Position numbers and translations under genes: made by a program. Positions 51,340 to 61,999 of a stretch of 64,000 nucleotides of DNA are shown here, piece after piece. Each line of letters starts with the position of its first letter. Within the stretch, counting starts at the first letter, position 1. The stretch spans positions 85,309,143 to 85,373,142 of the forward strand of contig NW_026262679.1 of the NCBI RefSeq assembly GCF_021869535.1, read 5' to 3'. Under the pieces are notes generated by a model. The model was not told where the DNA came from, made no database searches, and saw only the letters and a program-made list of their open reading frames with translations. Origin of the DNA: Mytilus californianus (taxonomy: Eukaryota > Mollusca > Bivalvia > Mytilida > Mytilidae).

Positions 51340-53475
51340 TTATACAATAGGTGCAGAAAGGGATAAATTGACGAAGAATTAGAGAATAATAATTACAAAA
51401 TCGAAAGTAAACTTTTTTAAGATATTCTAATATGTGTACAAAACGAATAATTACTAGTATTTACAATATATAATGTACCCTACCACACATCATTCGGTTC
51501 CTTATACATTTTACTACATGAATATGTAACTTTTACTCAAGAACCAACCCCCTGTAGCACAAAATAAAACCCCAAAGCTTTATTTTCACTCATTTGCCTT
51601 ACATAAGTGCTTAAGCAACCTTATTCTAAAATATTAAGGGAAAACCCGGATCTAAATAAAGCACATATGATATTCTCGTAATTAAAGTTGATTGCAATTT
51701 TTAAGATCATTTTGAAATAGATTTGATAGAAATTTATTTTTATTCTAGTTTTAGAGGTAGTAACATAAGACATTTTGCATTTTTAAAAGAAGCAACAGCT
51801 ACTAATAGGTTTGATAGTGTCAATGAATTGTCCTGAATTATATTCTGGTTATTTTTTTCTATATATGAGTAAAATTAGAAAGATTGATGTCAAGGAGGGA
51901 GCAGTCAAACCACTCATCAAATATTGATCATTTGCCTTTCATGGTTTATCCATGCAGTAACGCACTTCACGATCCATTGATCTTTCAATTTAACAAAGGA
52001 TTTACGTTAGGGTTAACATTTTGTACGGTTTTTTTTTTAAATCTTTGAAATTCAAGACATTATCGACCACATTTGCTCCATTTTTGAGTATATATAATAA
52101 AACTGACCACTGATAATACTCATTGATATATATATATATATATATATATAGTCTTCTATGCATCTTGGGTACTGTTCACCTATCAATGGCAATTAATACG
52201 ATGAAAACAACTAGAAGAGCAGAAACTTCGTACCCTTCCAGAGCACAGTATTTAATCTTCATTTTCTTTGTATCAGAAATGTTTGGTCACTTCATCTTTG
52301 TTCTTTCTTGACCTTCCTTGCATCTACCAGGTATCTCTGGGCATACTGCAATATGGAAGTACAATCATAATGTCATAATTAATTTCATGATTAATACAGT
52401 ACGATTCTTCAGTAATATTAGTTGTAAAGACAAATTAAGGATTCATGTTAAAAGGAAATGGACAAATAAATGTATCTGTTTTAATACAACATCTCGTATT
52501 CTTGGCCAGTTAGTTGTTATGCACGCAGTTACTAAACAAGTGTATTGATATAGAAAGAATATGTTCTTCCAATTCAACCAATTCAACAATCTTATCGAAT
52601 AAAATAATCATAAAAACATTCCAGTTCACGACTAATTATATAAAAAAATGTTTTTCAGACGTTTGCTTGTCTTTATGTCGTTTTTCGTTTGTTGTCACAG
52701 TATTGTCTTTTTCTTCGATTTATGACTACTCATTTTCACTTACCTTCTGTCTGTCTCTTAATTATCAAAACACCATTCAACTTACTGATTAATGTACATA
52801 TCTTACTAAATTAATTTGTTAAAAATCGTCAAGGTTGTTTTTAGCCACGTAAGTATTCATCTTACAAAATTTTAATCCTTGTATCTATGATGGGTTTTTT
52901 TTTAACCAAGCACAAGGACATGAACTTAAATATTATAAATTACTTTAAAATAAATCTACAATATAAAAGTGTTTCAGCGTTTTATAAAATTTATTTAATC
53001 AGAATAAATCTTTAAAAAATCCACAAGAATCAGTTACGTTTTATAAAATTTATCTAATCAGGATAATTCTTTATAAAATCCACAAGAATTAGTTTAATAA
53101 ATCAGAAGAATGACTATTTGACAAAAAAGATGGGTTTATCGTTTCATGAATCAAATCATTTTATTGGTGTAAAATCCAAATATTGGATTGTTATCAAGAC
53201 AAACATGACAATAACTACAAACATACAATATAAATTTAAGTAACATTCATATCCTATAAGTATATATTTAGATATTTTGGAGGAGGTGATACTTTTGCAA
53301 ATTTGAAAGTAAAAGTGTAATATTCCTAATTTTAAAGCAATTGTTATAAAATATAACATAACAAATATATAAGAAAAATATAGAATAATCATAAATTTGT
53401 ATTACATAATTAGTTTTTCTTTACAGCTAGGCTATTTCTTAATACATATAAATCATTAACTCCCTTAACAATAAT
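51340..53475. other. AT-rich DNA with no gene recognised
   Basis: A (TA)n microsatellite lies at about 52124-52150. At about 52970-53095 a ~60-bp direct repeat is seen (GTTTTATAAAATTTATxTAATC and ATCCACAAGAATxAGTT twice). No coding domain. Confidence 0.5.
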
Positions 53476-53479
53476 TTTA

Positions 53480-53765
53480 GTTGTGTCATACTCATAAAAT
53501 GTAAACATAAACGTAATTTTTTTTCTCATCAGCCATTTTGTTGAAAGATGGAACTATACTCTCTACTTCATGAAAAAGTTTTTGCCTACATTTTTCTAAA
53601 ATTTTACATTTTAAATCAAAATGATATTCATCTTCTACCTCCTTTTTACAGAGGGGACATAATCTTTTTTCCAAAGGTAATTTACGGTGTCTACCCTGTT
53701 CAATATTTAGATTACTATTACTAATTCTTATTTTAATAAAATTAGATATCGTGTATCGGTCTTAA
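53480..53765 (-). pseudogene. LINE C-terminal zinc-knuckle fragment
   Basis: Reading leftward: RYTISNFIKIRISNSNLNIE, QGRHRKLPLEKRLCPLCKKE and DEYHFDLKC. The pattern IE-x-GR...R-x-C-x-x-C...DE-x-H-x-x-x-x-C matches the end of the longer LINE at 54049-54350, in the same orientation but in a different sequence version, so this is the 3' stub of a second copy of a related element. Confidence 0.8.
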
Positions 53766-54048
53766 TCTATCAATAAAACATATTTGTAATCATTTTTTTA
53801 ATTTTCTGTGTGAATATCGAGTGAATTATGGCGACGGTAGTTAACCGATGTTCAAATCTTGTAAACCAACTAAGAGACAAATCAAGGTAACAATCAAAAA
53901 CTGAGAGACTTGACCTTTGGTTTTTTTATATATATATCTTTATTCTCAATAAACCATATACATAGGTATAGAGAAGACATTTATGTACAATATTTACAAT
54001 AAGACAGAACAAACAAAACAATTGCTAAGACAATATATGAAGGACATT

Positions 54049-57000
54049 TTAGCCAGGAGCACATATACCTGTGATGATAATCTTTATAAATTTACAAAGT
54101 TTAATCAGTTCTGATTTGTGTTTTGAAGACATAATCTGCTTGTATTTAACAGTATTTGCATTTTTAAAATAATAATGTGACATACAATGTTTCCTGTTTT
54201 CTTTAAAGTATTTGCATTCTAATATGTAATGAAATTCATCACCAATGTCATTTTTACTACATAGAAGACACAGTCTATTATTTCTAACTATATTATTCCA
54301 TCTACCCTGTTCAATAGGGAGCTTGTGATTTGTGGTCCTAAATCTACAAAAATCAATAGACAGTTTGTTCCCAAGAATTTCAAAATAATCTTCTTTTCCA
54401 AAAAATCTTTAAAAAGTTTATAATTAAGTGCTTTTGGTGAGTTTTCAAGCAAAGAATGCCAGACTTGTACAAACTGATCTTTAAGTCTGAGCTTGATGAA
54501 TGAAACTAACCATTTACAATTCATAAAAGATTGCGTTTCCCACACATTGGGGATACCACATTCATTTAAAATAGTCTTTACTCTGTTTAACCATGAAAAA
54601 TGCACATTGTCATTAATAGACATGTGATAACACAAGTTATATAAAGTATATGATAGTTTTGTCTCTTTACCAGAATTTAATTTCCCCCAAAATGAGATCA
54701 ATCTAGTTTTTATGTCCAAGTCTATAGGATATCTTCCAAGCTCCCCATAAATCATGTAAGAGGGTGTTGATGTTTTCAGACCTAATAATAATTTACAAAA
54801 TTTTAGTTGTACCCTTTCAATTATCTCATTATTTCCAATACCCCATACTTCACAACCGTACAGTAATATTGGTTTCACCATTTTATCAAATAAGTCCAAC
54901 TGACTACATATAGAAAGATTATGTAGACGACCTAGTCTTAACACTTCGTAAAGAGCCTTAGTAGCCTTTTCTACATTAAATTGCTTCGTTTTATTAAAAT
55001 TACCTGTTCTTGTTAGAATTATGCCCAAATAGTTAAATTCATCAACGATATCCAGTTTTTTTTTCATTAAAGAAAAATTGAAAATTACATGATGGTCGTC
55101 TCCTTGAAAAAACCACGACCTTTGTTTTATCAACATTTACTTTTAGCATCCATACATTTGTGTAATCTAGAAAACAATCTAATAGTTTTTGGAGTTCAGT
55201 TGCGGATTCGGCCATCAACACAGTATCATCAGCATACAGAATAATAAAAGTTTTAAAAATATGTCAAGTTTTTCTTCTAGCTCTGTTGAGACTGATTTTA
55301 GACCCTCTATATTACAGGTTTGCAAAAATGAATCAAGATCATTCAAAAATAGAGAAAAAAGAAAAGGCGATAAATTTTCGCCTTGTCTAACCCCGTTATT
55401 ACATGGGAAAAAATCAAAAATGGAATTGTTATATGAAATACATGACTTAGTTCCTTGATACATATTTACAATAACATTATACATACATCCATTCATATTA
55501 TTCAAAAGCATTTTATACCACAGTGCGTCTCGCCAAATCGTGTCAAACGCTTTTTCAAAGTCGACAAATGCACAAAATAAACTTTTCTTTTTAAATTTTA
55601 AAATTTCAAACAATGAATGAATTACAAATAAATTATCAATTGTTGAATAACCCTTTCTAAAACCACATTGGTTTTCGTTTAAAATCACAAATTCTTCAGA
55701 GAAAAGATTTAGTCGCTCGCATAAAATTGCGGTAAAAAGTTTCCCCATACAACTCAAAATGGTAATAGGTCTAAAATTTTTGGGGTCCAACTTGCTACCT
55801 TTATTTTTATAAACAGGCTTAATATAACCAATTAACCAGCTATCAGGAATAATACCAGTGCGAAATATAACGTTAAATAATTTTTCGTATAAATCAATGA
55901 ATAAGCCAGATGTCGACTTGATATATTCATTTATTATATGATCATCCCCAAATGCTTTATCAATTTAGTAATGGGGATGTCGGGTTGGTCTCTTTTTTTT
56001 CTACTGCTTAATAGTTTCCAATACTCTTTTGAATTATTGGATCTCAATATGTTTATTTTTTTAGCCATTTTTTTTCTATGTGCAGTAATTGCTTTATCTA
56101 AAGTCTTTTTATATAATTTCTCCGAAGATTTCATAATTTGGCAGTTTTGTTCTGATCTATTGTTCTTAAATTTTCTTTTGAGCTTGCGATAATTTTGGCG
56201 AGCAAATTTACAGTCACTGTCAAACCATTCTTTATCTAATTTTACTGGCTTGTTTTTAGATTCCAAAAATAAGTCACACATGTTATTTACAATCATGTTT
56301 AGTTCATTTTTATTCATATTTGCTTCAACTTTATCAATTTCTTCAATTAGAGCATAAACCCCTTCCACATCTATCCCATTTTGAAAATCCAAAGTTTTAT
56401 CATTATCCCACTTTTTGATATTTTCTGGACGGTTACATGTATCTGTTCCAGCATTTAAACACTGATGTCTTTCAACATCTTGTTTAGTGCTCGCCAAAGT
56501 TATCTCTAATGGGGGATGAACATCAGAATATAAAGTAGAAAATTCAAGTACATGAAAATTAGTAAAATATTTTAACAACTCAGCACTACTAATACAATAA
56601 TCTACAATACTGCTATTTCTACATGTTAATTTACCATACTGTCTATCATCACCAATTCGACCATTTACAATAAATAAATTGTTTCCTTTGCATAAATCTA
56701 GCAATCGTTTCCCGTATCCATTTTTTACCCTGTCCAAAGAGTTTCTTTTCTTTGGAATATTAAATTCATCAAGCATATACACTTTATTTTCTATAAAATT
56801 TGTTAGATTATTTGTATGTTTATCATTATGTATAATAATAAAATCGTCGTCGTCTGCTGTTCGTCCGTTAAAATTTCCTAGTAATGACACATATTTATAA
56901 GTATTAGAAAAAATAATGTATTCATTTTCTAACTGACTGTAAGCATCTTGAGATGAGTAATTTGTGTATTCCGGAGGAATATATACTATGCCAAAAACTA

Positions 57001-57363
57001 TGTCATCGTCAATACTAAGTAAATCTGACGAAACTTTGAACCAAAGAACAAATTGACTGTCAGTTGTTAACACTTTTATTTTATTTGCTAGTTCTAAATT
57101 GTATCCTAAAGTTATCCCCCTGACCTATTTCTTGACACTTTCTTTCTATTTTTCATTTTGAATTCATAACCTGGTAAATCAATAATATCTATATCGTCAG
57201 TTTTTGTTTCAACTAAACAAATTATATCTTTATTATTTAACAATGACTGAAATTCAGGGTAGTTCAATCTTTTTTTAACACCACAACAATTTAGACACAA
57301 AATATTGATATCACTTCTAATATGAACTTTTTTGGAAGTTTTTAAAGAATCATTACAGTTCAA
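54049..57363 (-). pseudogene. LINE ORF2: endonuclease, reverse transcriptase, zinc knuckle (frameshifted)
   Basis: ORF2 supplies target nicking and cDNA synthesis for the element. Endonuclease: NILCLNCCGVKKRL, LVETKTD, NRSGG, YIPPEY, then GNFNGR, where the usual catalytic GDFN reads GNFN, and SDVHPP. Reverse transcriptase: GSKLDPKNFRPITILSCMGK, NENQCGFRKGYSTIDN, FVDFEKAFDTIW, NGVRQGENLSPFLFSLFLND and the catalytic YADDTV (55219-55236). C-terminus: PILLYGCEVWG, then GRWNNIVRNNRLCLLCSKND and DEFHYILEC, stop at 54049-54051. Frame changes at about 57115 (a G-run inside the RSGGI motif), 55968, 55245, 55090 and 54405 (a T-run) inactivate it. The Asp pair of the RT is intact. Confidence 0.9.
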
Positions 57364-57491
57364 ATTTACATCTGTTTAATTTTGGTTATGCTCTCCGTAG
57401 CATTCCTATAGGTGAGTTGATTCACTACTTGGGCTTGACCCAGATCTTTGTCGTTTGTAAGGTCGACCGTTAGTATTTGCTGGGGTCATCA

Positions 57492-58337
57492 TTACGTCTC
57501 TAAACCCTCCATTCGGATGCCGTCAATAAATAGTTTGTCCCGTACCAATGACACCTGGTTACCTTCTCGCTTCGCCTGTTTCATAACAGGATAGAGTTTC
57601 CTTCGGCGAGCTTCAATTTCTGCTGGGAATTGTTCATTGATACCACAAGGCTTTCCCTTGAGGCAAAATGCGTTTTGGAGAACGCATTCTATGTCGCGTC
57701 GGTAAATAAAACGCGCCACAATTGGTTTGGCTCTATTCCACCCAATTTTCCCAAATCTATGGACGTTACCAAATTCTATATGTTGTTCAATTTGCAACTC
57801 CTCATAGATGAAATTTCTTAGTTTTGCTTCACAATTTTCATTCTTATTGTAAGCTAATCCAGAAAAAAATAAATTGTTTTTCATGGATCTGCACTGAAGG
57901 TCTAGGATGTTTGATTTAAGTTTTTCTATCTATTCATTTTCTACCCTAAGTTTGCCGATTTCAGTTTTTGTTGCGTTTTCTAGTTGATTAAATTTTGTGG
58001 AAATGTTTTGTAGTTTGGCTTTGTATTCTTTATTTATGTTTTTAACTTCGTCAAATACATTGCTGATGCCCTCAATACTACTTTCCATCTCAGAATTCTT
58101 TAATTTTATGTCATGAACAGTTTTTTCCAAATCCCCTATTCTCGATACTATAGATGTGATAATAGTTTTTAATTCATCAATTTTATTTACACCTTTCTCT
58201 ATTGTTTGCATCCTATTATCCATGGTCGTAACGACTTGTAGGATCATGTTTAAGAACACATACGAATCATCTTCTTTTGATTGATTGACAATTTTCCGAC
58301 TCTCGGCGAGAAGTGCTGCCGTTTCTTTCAGCGACAT
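57492..58337 (-). pseudogene. LINE ORF1: coiled coil and RNA-binding protein (one in-frame stop)
   Basis: The frame starts MSLKETAALLAESRKIVNQS. About 135 residues with heptad-like Ile/Leu spacing (IEKGVNKIDELKTIITSIVS) form a likely coiled coil. After a single TAG (57927-57929) the same frame continues to MKNNLFFSGLAYNKNENCEA, FGNVHRFGKIGWNRAKPIVA and RRRKLYPVMKQAKREG. NLFFSG...RFG...RPIVARF is the RRM/C-terminal layout of L1-type ORF1 proteins, which coat element RNA. Without the TAG the protein would be about 281 residues. It ends 128 bp before ORF2 begins. Confidence 0.82.
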
Positions 58338-58399
58338 GTTTATACTTCAGGCAAATTCTAAGTTCAAAGGCTAACAAACAACATCATTTCTAATTTACA

Positions 58400-60020
58400 T
58401 GTCATACACTTAAGGTCCAAAGTCCAACTTTGTCTGCTCGATCGAGACTTCTCCTTTGTTTAGTAATCAACTATCGGAAAATTTAGTGTGAGCGATGTTT
58501 AGGTTGTGTTGTGTATATAGCTTTATGCCCGTTTCGGAAATAAATAATCAATAATTGTGCAAAAGTTAAATTTCCCTTCAAAAAATTCGTCGGTAACACT
58601 CACGCATCTGCATTCCTAAAAAAACTTCATCTCCAAAAATCAGCTAATAAGATGTAACTTAAAACGACATTTTCGTTATTCGTCAGAGCAAAAAATTTCC
58701 GTTCCATATTTCAAGGAGACATAATTCATCCTGTCAAGTAGTCTTTACAAATCTTGTAAATGAAGGTACATCTGTTAACTTGATAATACGGGAATATACC
58801 AAGAGGGCAAAAGAAAAAAAACCCACATAAACACCTTGGTCAACAGAAAAAAATTTCTGATAACAGTAAAACAAAAGAATAAAATGCCAACTGGTCCGTT
58901 TGTATCCTTATCGGATGAATACAATAAACAAGTGTCGGAGTTATTGATATGACTATTTGATGATATGTTGAATTTTTTTGGTTATAATCATGAAAACATT
59001 AAAAAGCTAAAATGATCATCAAAACAAGATCTACAAATAAGCCAACATGGCCAAAGTTGAAAGTCTACTCCGTATAGAAGTTGTTGCCCTTAAATTATTT
59101 TTTACTTCCTTTTCACCCATTCTTAGTGTTTGTGTAGCAAACAAATAATTCATTGATGAAGACCTATTGACTGTATGTAACATCATAAGCACTTCTGTAA
59201 AGTTCAGGATTTTGAGACACAGACACTTTAGCTCGCCCAGTAAATAATAAAAGGAGTACATTCCAAGTTGATATTGCTTTGCATTTTCGTTAAAGCTAAC
59301 ACATCTTAATGTCTTTTGGATATTAGTGTTATTTGGTTGCTGTCTTAATGGCGTAACTTACACACTTCCTTTTATTTATATCAAACAAATCCATTCGTTT
59401 ATTTTATTTAAAGAAAACAATCGATTTGGATTTACCAATAGGCTATTTTTAAATATAATTACAAGGAACGCAGGAATCAACCAAATATATACAAAACATC
59501 CCTTACGGTATAGCAAAAAAGAATAAAATTAAATTCGTTTTAATTTTAAAGTTTTTAATATCAAATATAAAAATGTTTATTAAATTATTTTTTGATGACC
59601 TATTCATATAGCTTTCTAAGCACTACTTGGCTTAGTTGAACATTTTTATATACATGAAGACCGGTAAGTAAATAGAACTATTTACCCTTTCTTTACATGT
59701 AAGTTAAACGCGACACGCCATTGTTTCAAAGTTTTGAATTACAAGCTGTATTTTGAACAAATAGCTCTACGTGCAATATTATTATAAAATTCATATTCTG
59801 TTTCTTAGAAAAATGTATGCAAAAAAATATTCAATATTCTTTTTTTTTTTGGATAATGTCATAATGAACCAATTAGAAACTGAAAGTACAAAATTACCAT
59901 AACCTTTTTAGAATCATAATCAATGTAAGTTATTTGTAAAATCTAAGTTTCTTACTTGACAGTCATCAAACGATTTCATTCTTTACAGAACAACTTGAAG
60001 TACACTTTAACTCTTTATAT
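58400..60020. other. mostly unassigned, with an AGCTCACC-type unit fragment
   Basis: At 58985-59240 AAAATGATCATCAAAACAAG, ATCTACAAATAAGCCAACATGG and TTTAGCTCGCCCAG match units of the AGCTCACC-family array at 42-45 kb. The rest is AT-rich with no recognised gene. Confidence 0.5.
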
Positions 60021-60029
60021 TATGTTGAG

Positions 60030-60480
60030 GAGGGATGGCATAAGGCAAATAAATGACACAGGACATACATTTCTTATTTTTTTTACCCATCCTTTTTATC
60101 TCCAGTAGGACATAAAACTGCACCAAACTGTCTCCTCTTTTATCTGTCTTTAGCAATGTATTGAGCTCAAGTCCAGATGCAAAGAACTTGTTCTAATGTT
60201 TCTGTTACTCTACTTGGCCAAGTGATTCGTGGTCACTCGGATTTTTTTTCCTAGATGGTAGTGTTTTAAGGTGACTGATGTTGTGGGGCATTCTCAGTAC
60301 ATGGCCGCACCATCTCAAACTTCCCTTCGTTGCTTGATTTGTATTGCAATGCTCTCAGTATTACATTTCTTCAAAAGGGTCTTGTTGTTTACCTTGTTTA
60401 GCCAGAATATTCTATAACTTCTTTTGAGACAGTTTTTGTAGAATTTCATCTACCTTTTGAAGATCACTTACTATAAATAC
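60030..60480 (-). pseudogene. decayed LINE 3' end (RTE-like C-terminal region)
   Basis: Reading leftward through several frames: RIFWLNKVNNKTLLKKCNTE, SIAIQIKQRR, RWCGHVLRMP and, later, RVTTNHLAK. The order NK-x-L-L-x-x-x-N-x-E...I-x-x-R-R-x-RW-x-GHVLRM is the C-terminal landmark of RTE and related LINE ORF2 proteins. No RT domain remains. This is a different family from the 54-58 kb element. Confidence 0.72.
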
Positions 60481-60789
60481 AAGCCCAACATTTTCAACTA
60501 CACATTTACCCACGTGCATTTACCATGTCAATTATGCTTGAAATCTAAATGAAAATTTAACAATAGATGATTATTTGGTATTTATTAAATAATGTTTTTT
60601 ATCGTTATGTGCACTACCGTATGGTAGAAAATAACGTTGAACTTCTATCAGCTGATTGGGTCGGTTCAAATTTTTCTCATTAAAATGATTGCAGTATTGA
60701 TTTTTTTTTATTTTGTACTGATTTTTTATAATGTATTCCACATTATAGTTCTGTTACTTTATATAAGTAGCTTGAACTTACTAATTTAA

Positions 60790-61430
60790 AAAAAAGGGTA
60801 ATTTAGTTGTCAGGAGCGGATTTAGGGAGGGGGAGGGGCGTCCCCCTTTTTCAAATTCTGTTGTCTGGTTAGCAGTCATTAGTAAGTGATATTCTCTAAA
60901 TGTTATATTATCTTGATGTTTCATCATGACCTTCCATATTCTTTGTTTTGAAGCTGTTGCAACTGATTTTAGTAAACATTTTTCACTAATTTTAGTAAAC
61001 ATTTTTCACTAACTTCTGCTTTGAGAAAACCCTGAGTAAAACATAGAAAAAAATATATTGTAATTTAAATTGAACCTTCGTGTACAGAATGAAATCATAC
61101 CTATTCAGATTGTCACTGATTTTTAAACTGCTAATCCTTAAAAATAAATCTTTTAAAGGCACACTAAGCCAAACTTGTTTATTTACATGTGCATGTGCTA
61201 TTATAAATGAACGGAATGGCGTAAAAAAAGGGAGAAAAAAGAGAGAAAATTCTTTCTTCCAATTTATTTGACTGCAACTACAAATTTTGTATTTAACCTT
61301 TTAATAAGGATTTTTACTCTATATTATGAATAAATGTATAATTGCTGTTACAGAATTATTTGTGAATGAAAAAACATAATAATATAGAGGAAACATGTCT
61401 CAATTCTTTTAATGCCTTCATAACTGACAT
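60790..61430. other. unassigned, with a short GC-rich repeat motif
   Basis: GGAGCGGATTTAGGGAGGGG then GGGGCGTCCCCC at 60814-60846 is a short dispersed motif, similar in type to 1262-1315. A 20-bp near-repeat TTAGTAAACATTTTTCACTAA occurs twice at 60971-61012. No gene recognised. Confidence 0.4.
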
Positions 61431-61554
61431 ATCCAACTAAGTCAGACATCACGTGACTTTTGTGACGTATACTAGCCGCCATTTTGTATTATATTGCCCC
61501 ATATCAAATGCATAGGTGCTTCAATAAAGTTTAGTTTTCTCATGAACCTGACCC

Positions 61555-61865
61555 GTTTTCGAACTTTTGCAAATCAATCCTTGATATTCAAACATATTTC
61601 TATCAAACAATGTTGGTCCTAACAGTTTAATTTTTGATTAAATTCTGTCACTGAGAATCGTAAAAACATGTACTTTTTCTCGTTATTTCTCCGTTGACTT
61701 AATGCTAAATGTACCGATACCCATGTCTACTTGTATAACAAATAAAGAAATTCCGTTAATAAAAATTAAACTTTGCAAATCGATTAAGTATATTCAAACA
61801 TATATCTGGCGAAAAATACTATTTAAAACAGTTTAATTTCTGGGCAATTTCGGTCAAAAATCGAT
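61555..61865 (+). repeat. two diverged tandem copies of a ~207-bp unit
   Basis: TTGCAAATCAATCCTTGATATTC, AACATATTTCTAT and AACAGTTTAATTTTTG at 61567-61640 recur, diverged, at 61773-61845 (TTGCAAATCGATTAAGTATATTC, AACATATATCTGG, AACAGTTTAATTTCTG). Confidence 0.65.
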
Positions 61866-61999
61866 TTAAAAAAGTGAATATTTCGGGATTTTTCAAAATG
61901 GCGGATGATGTATATGGAAATGTTGCATCAAATCGAGGATTTGTATAGTAAGACTTAAAGTTTCCTTGATTTAATTTAATTTTCATGTTGAATCTCTGA

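Larger units (their letters stand above)
53945..58400 (-). mobile_element. non-LTR retrotransposon (LINE), nearly full length, inactivated
   Basis: ORF1 (coiled coil plus RNA-binding domain) and ORF2 (endonuclease, reverse transcriptase, zinc knuckle) are in the usual order on the minus strand. About 640 bp upstream of the ORF1 start no further coding sequence is seen. The 3' end is near a minus-strand AATAAA at about 53945, followed by an AT-rich run. At least five frameshifts and one stop break the frames. A Jockey/CR1-like clade is likely from the endonuclease and RT motifs, but I cannot place it exactly. Confidence 0.88.
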
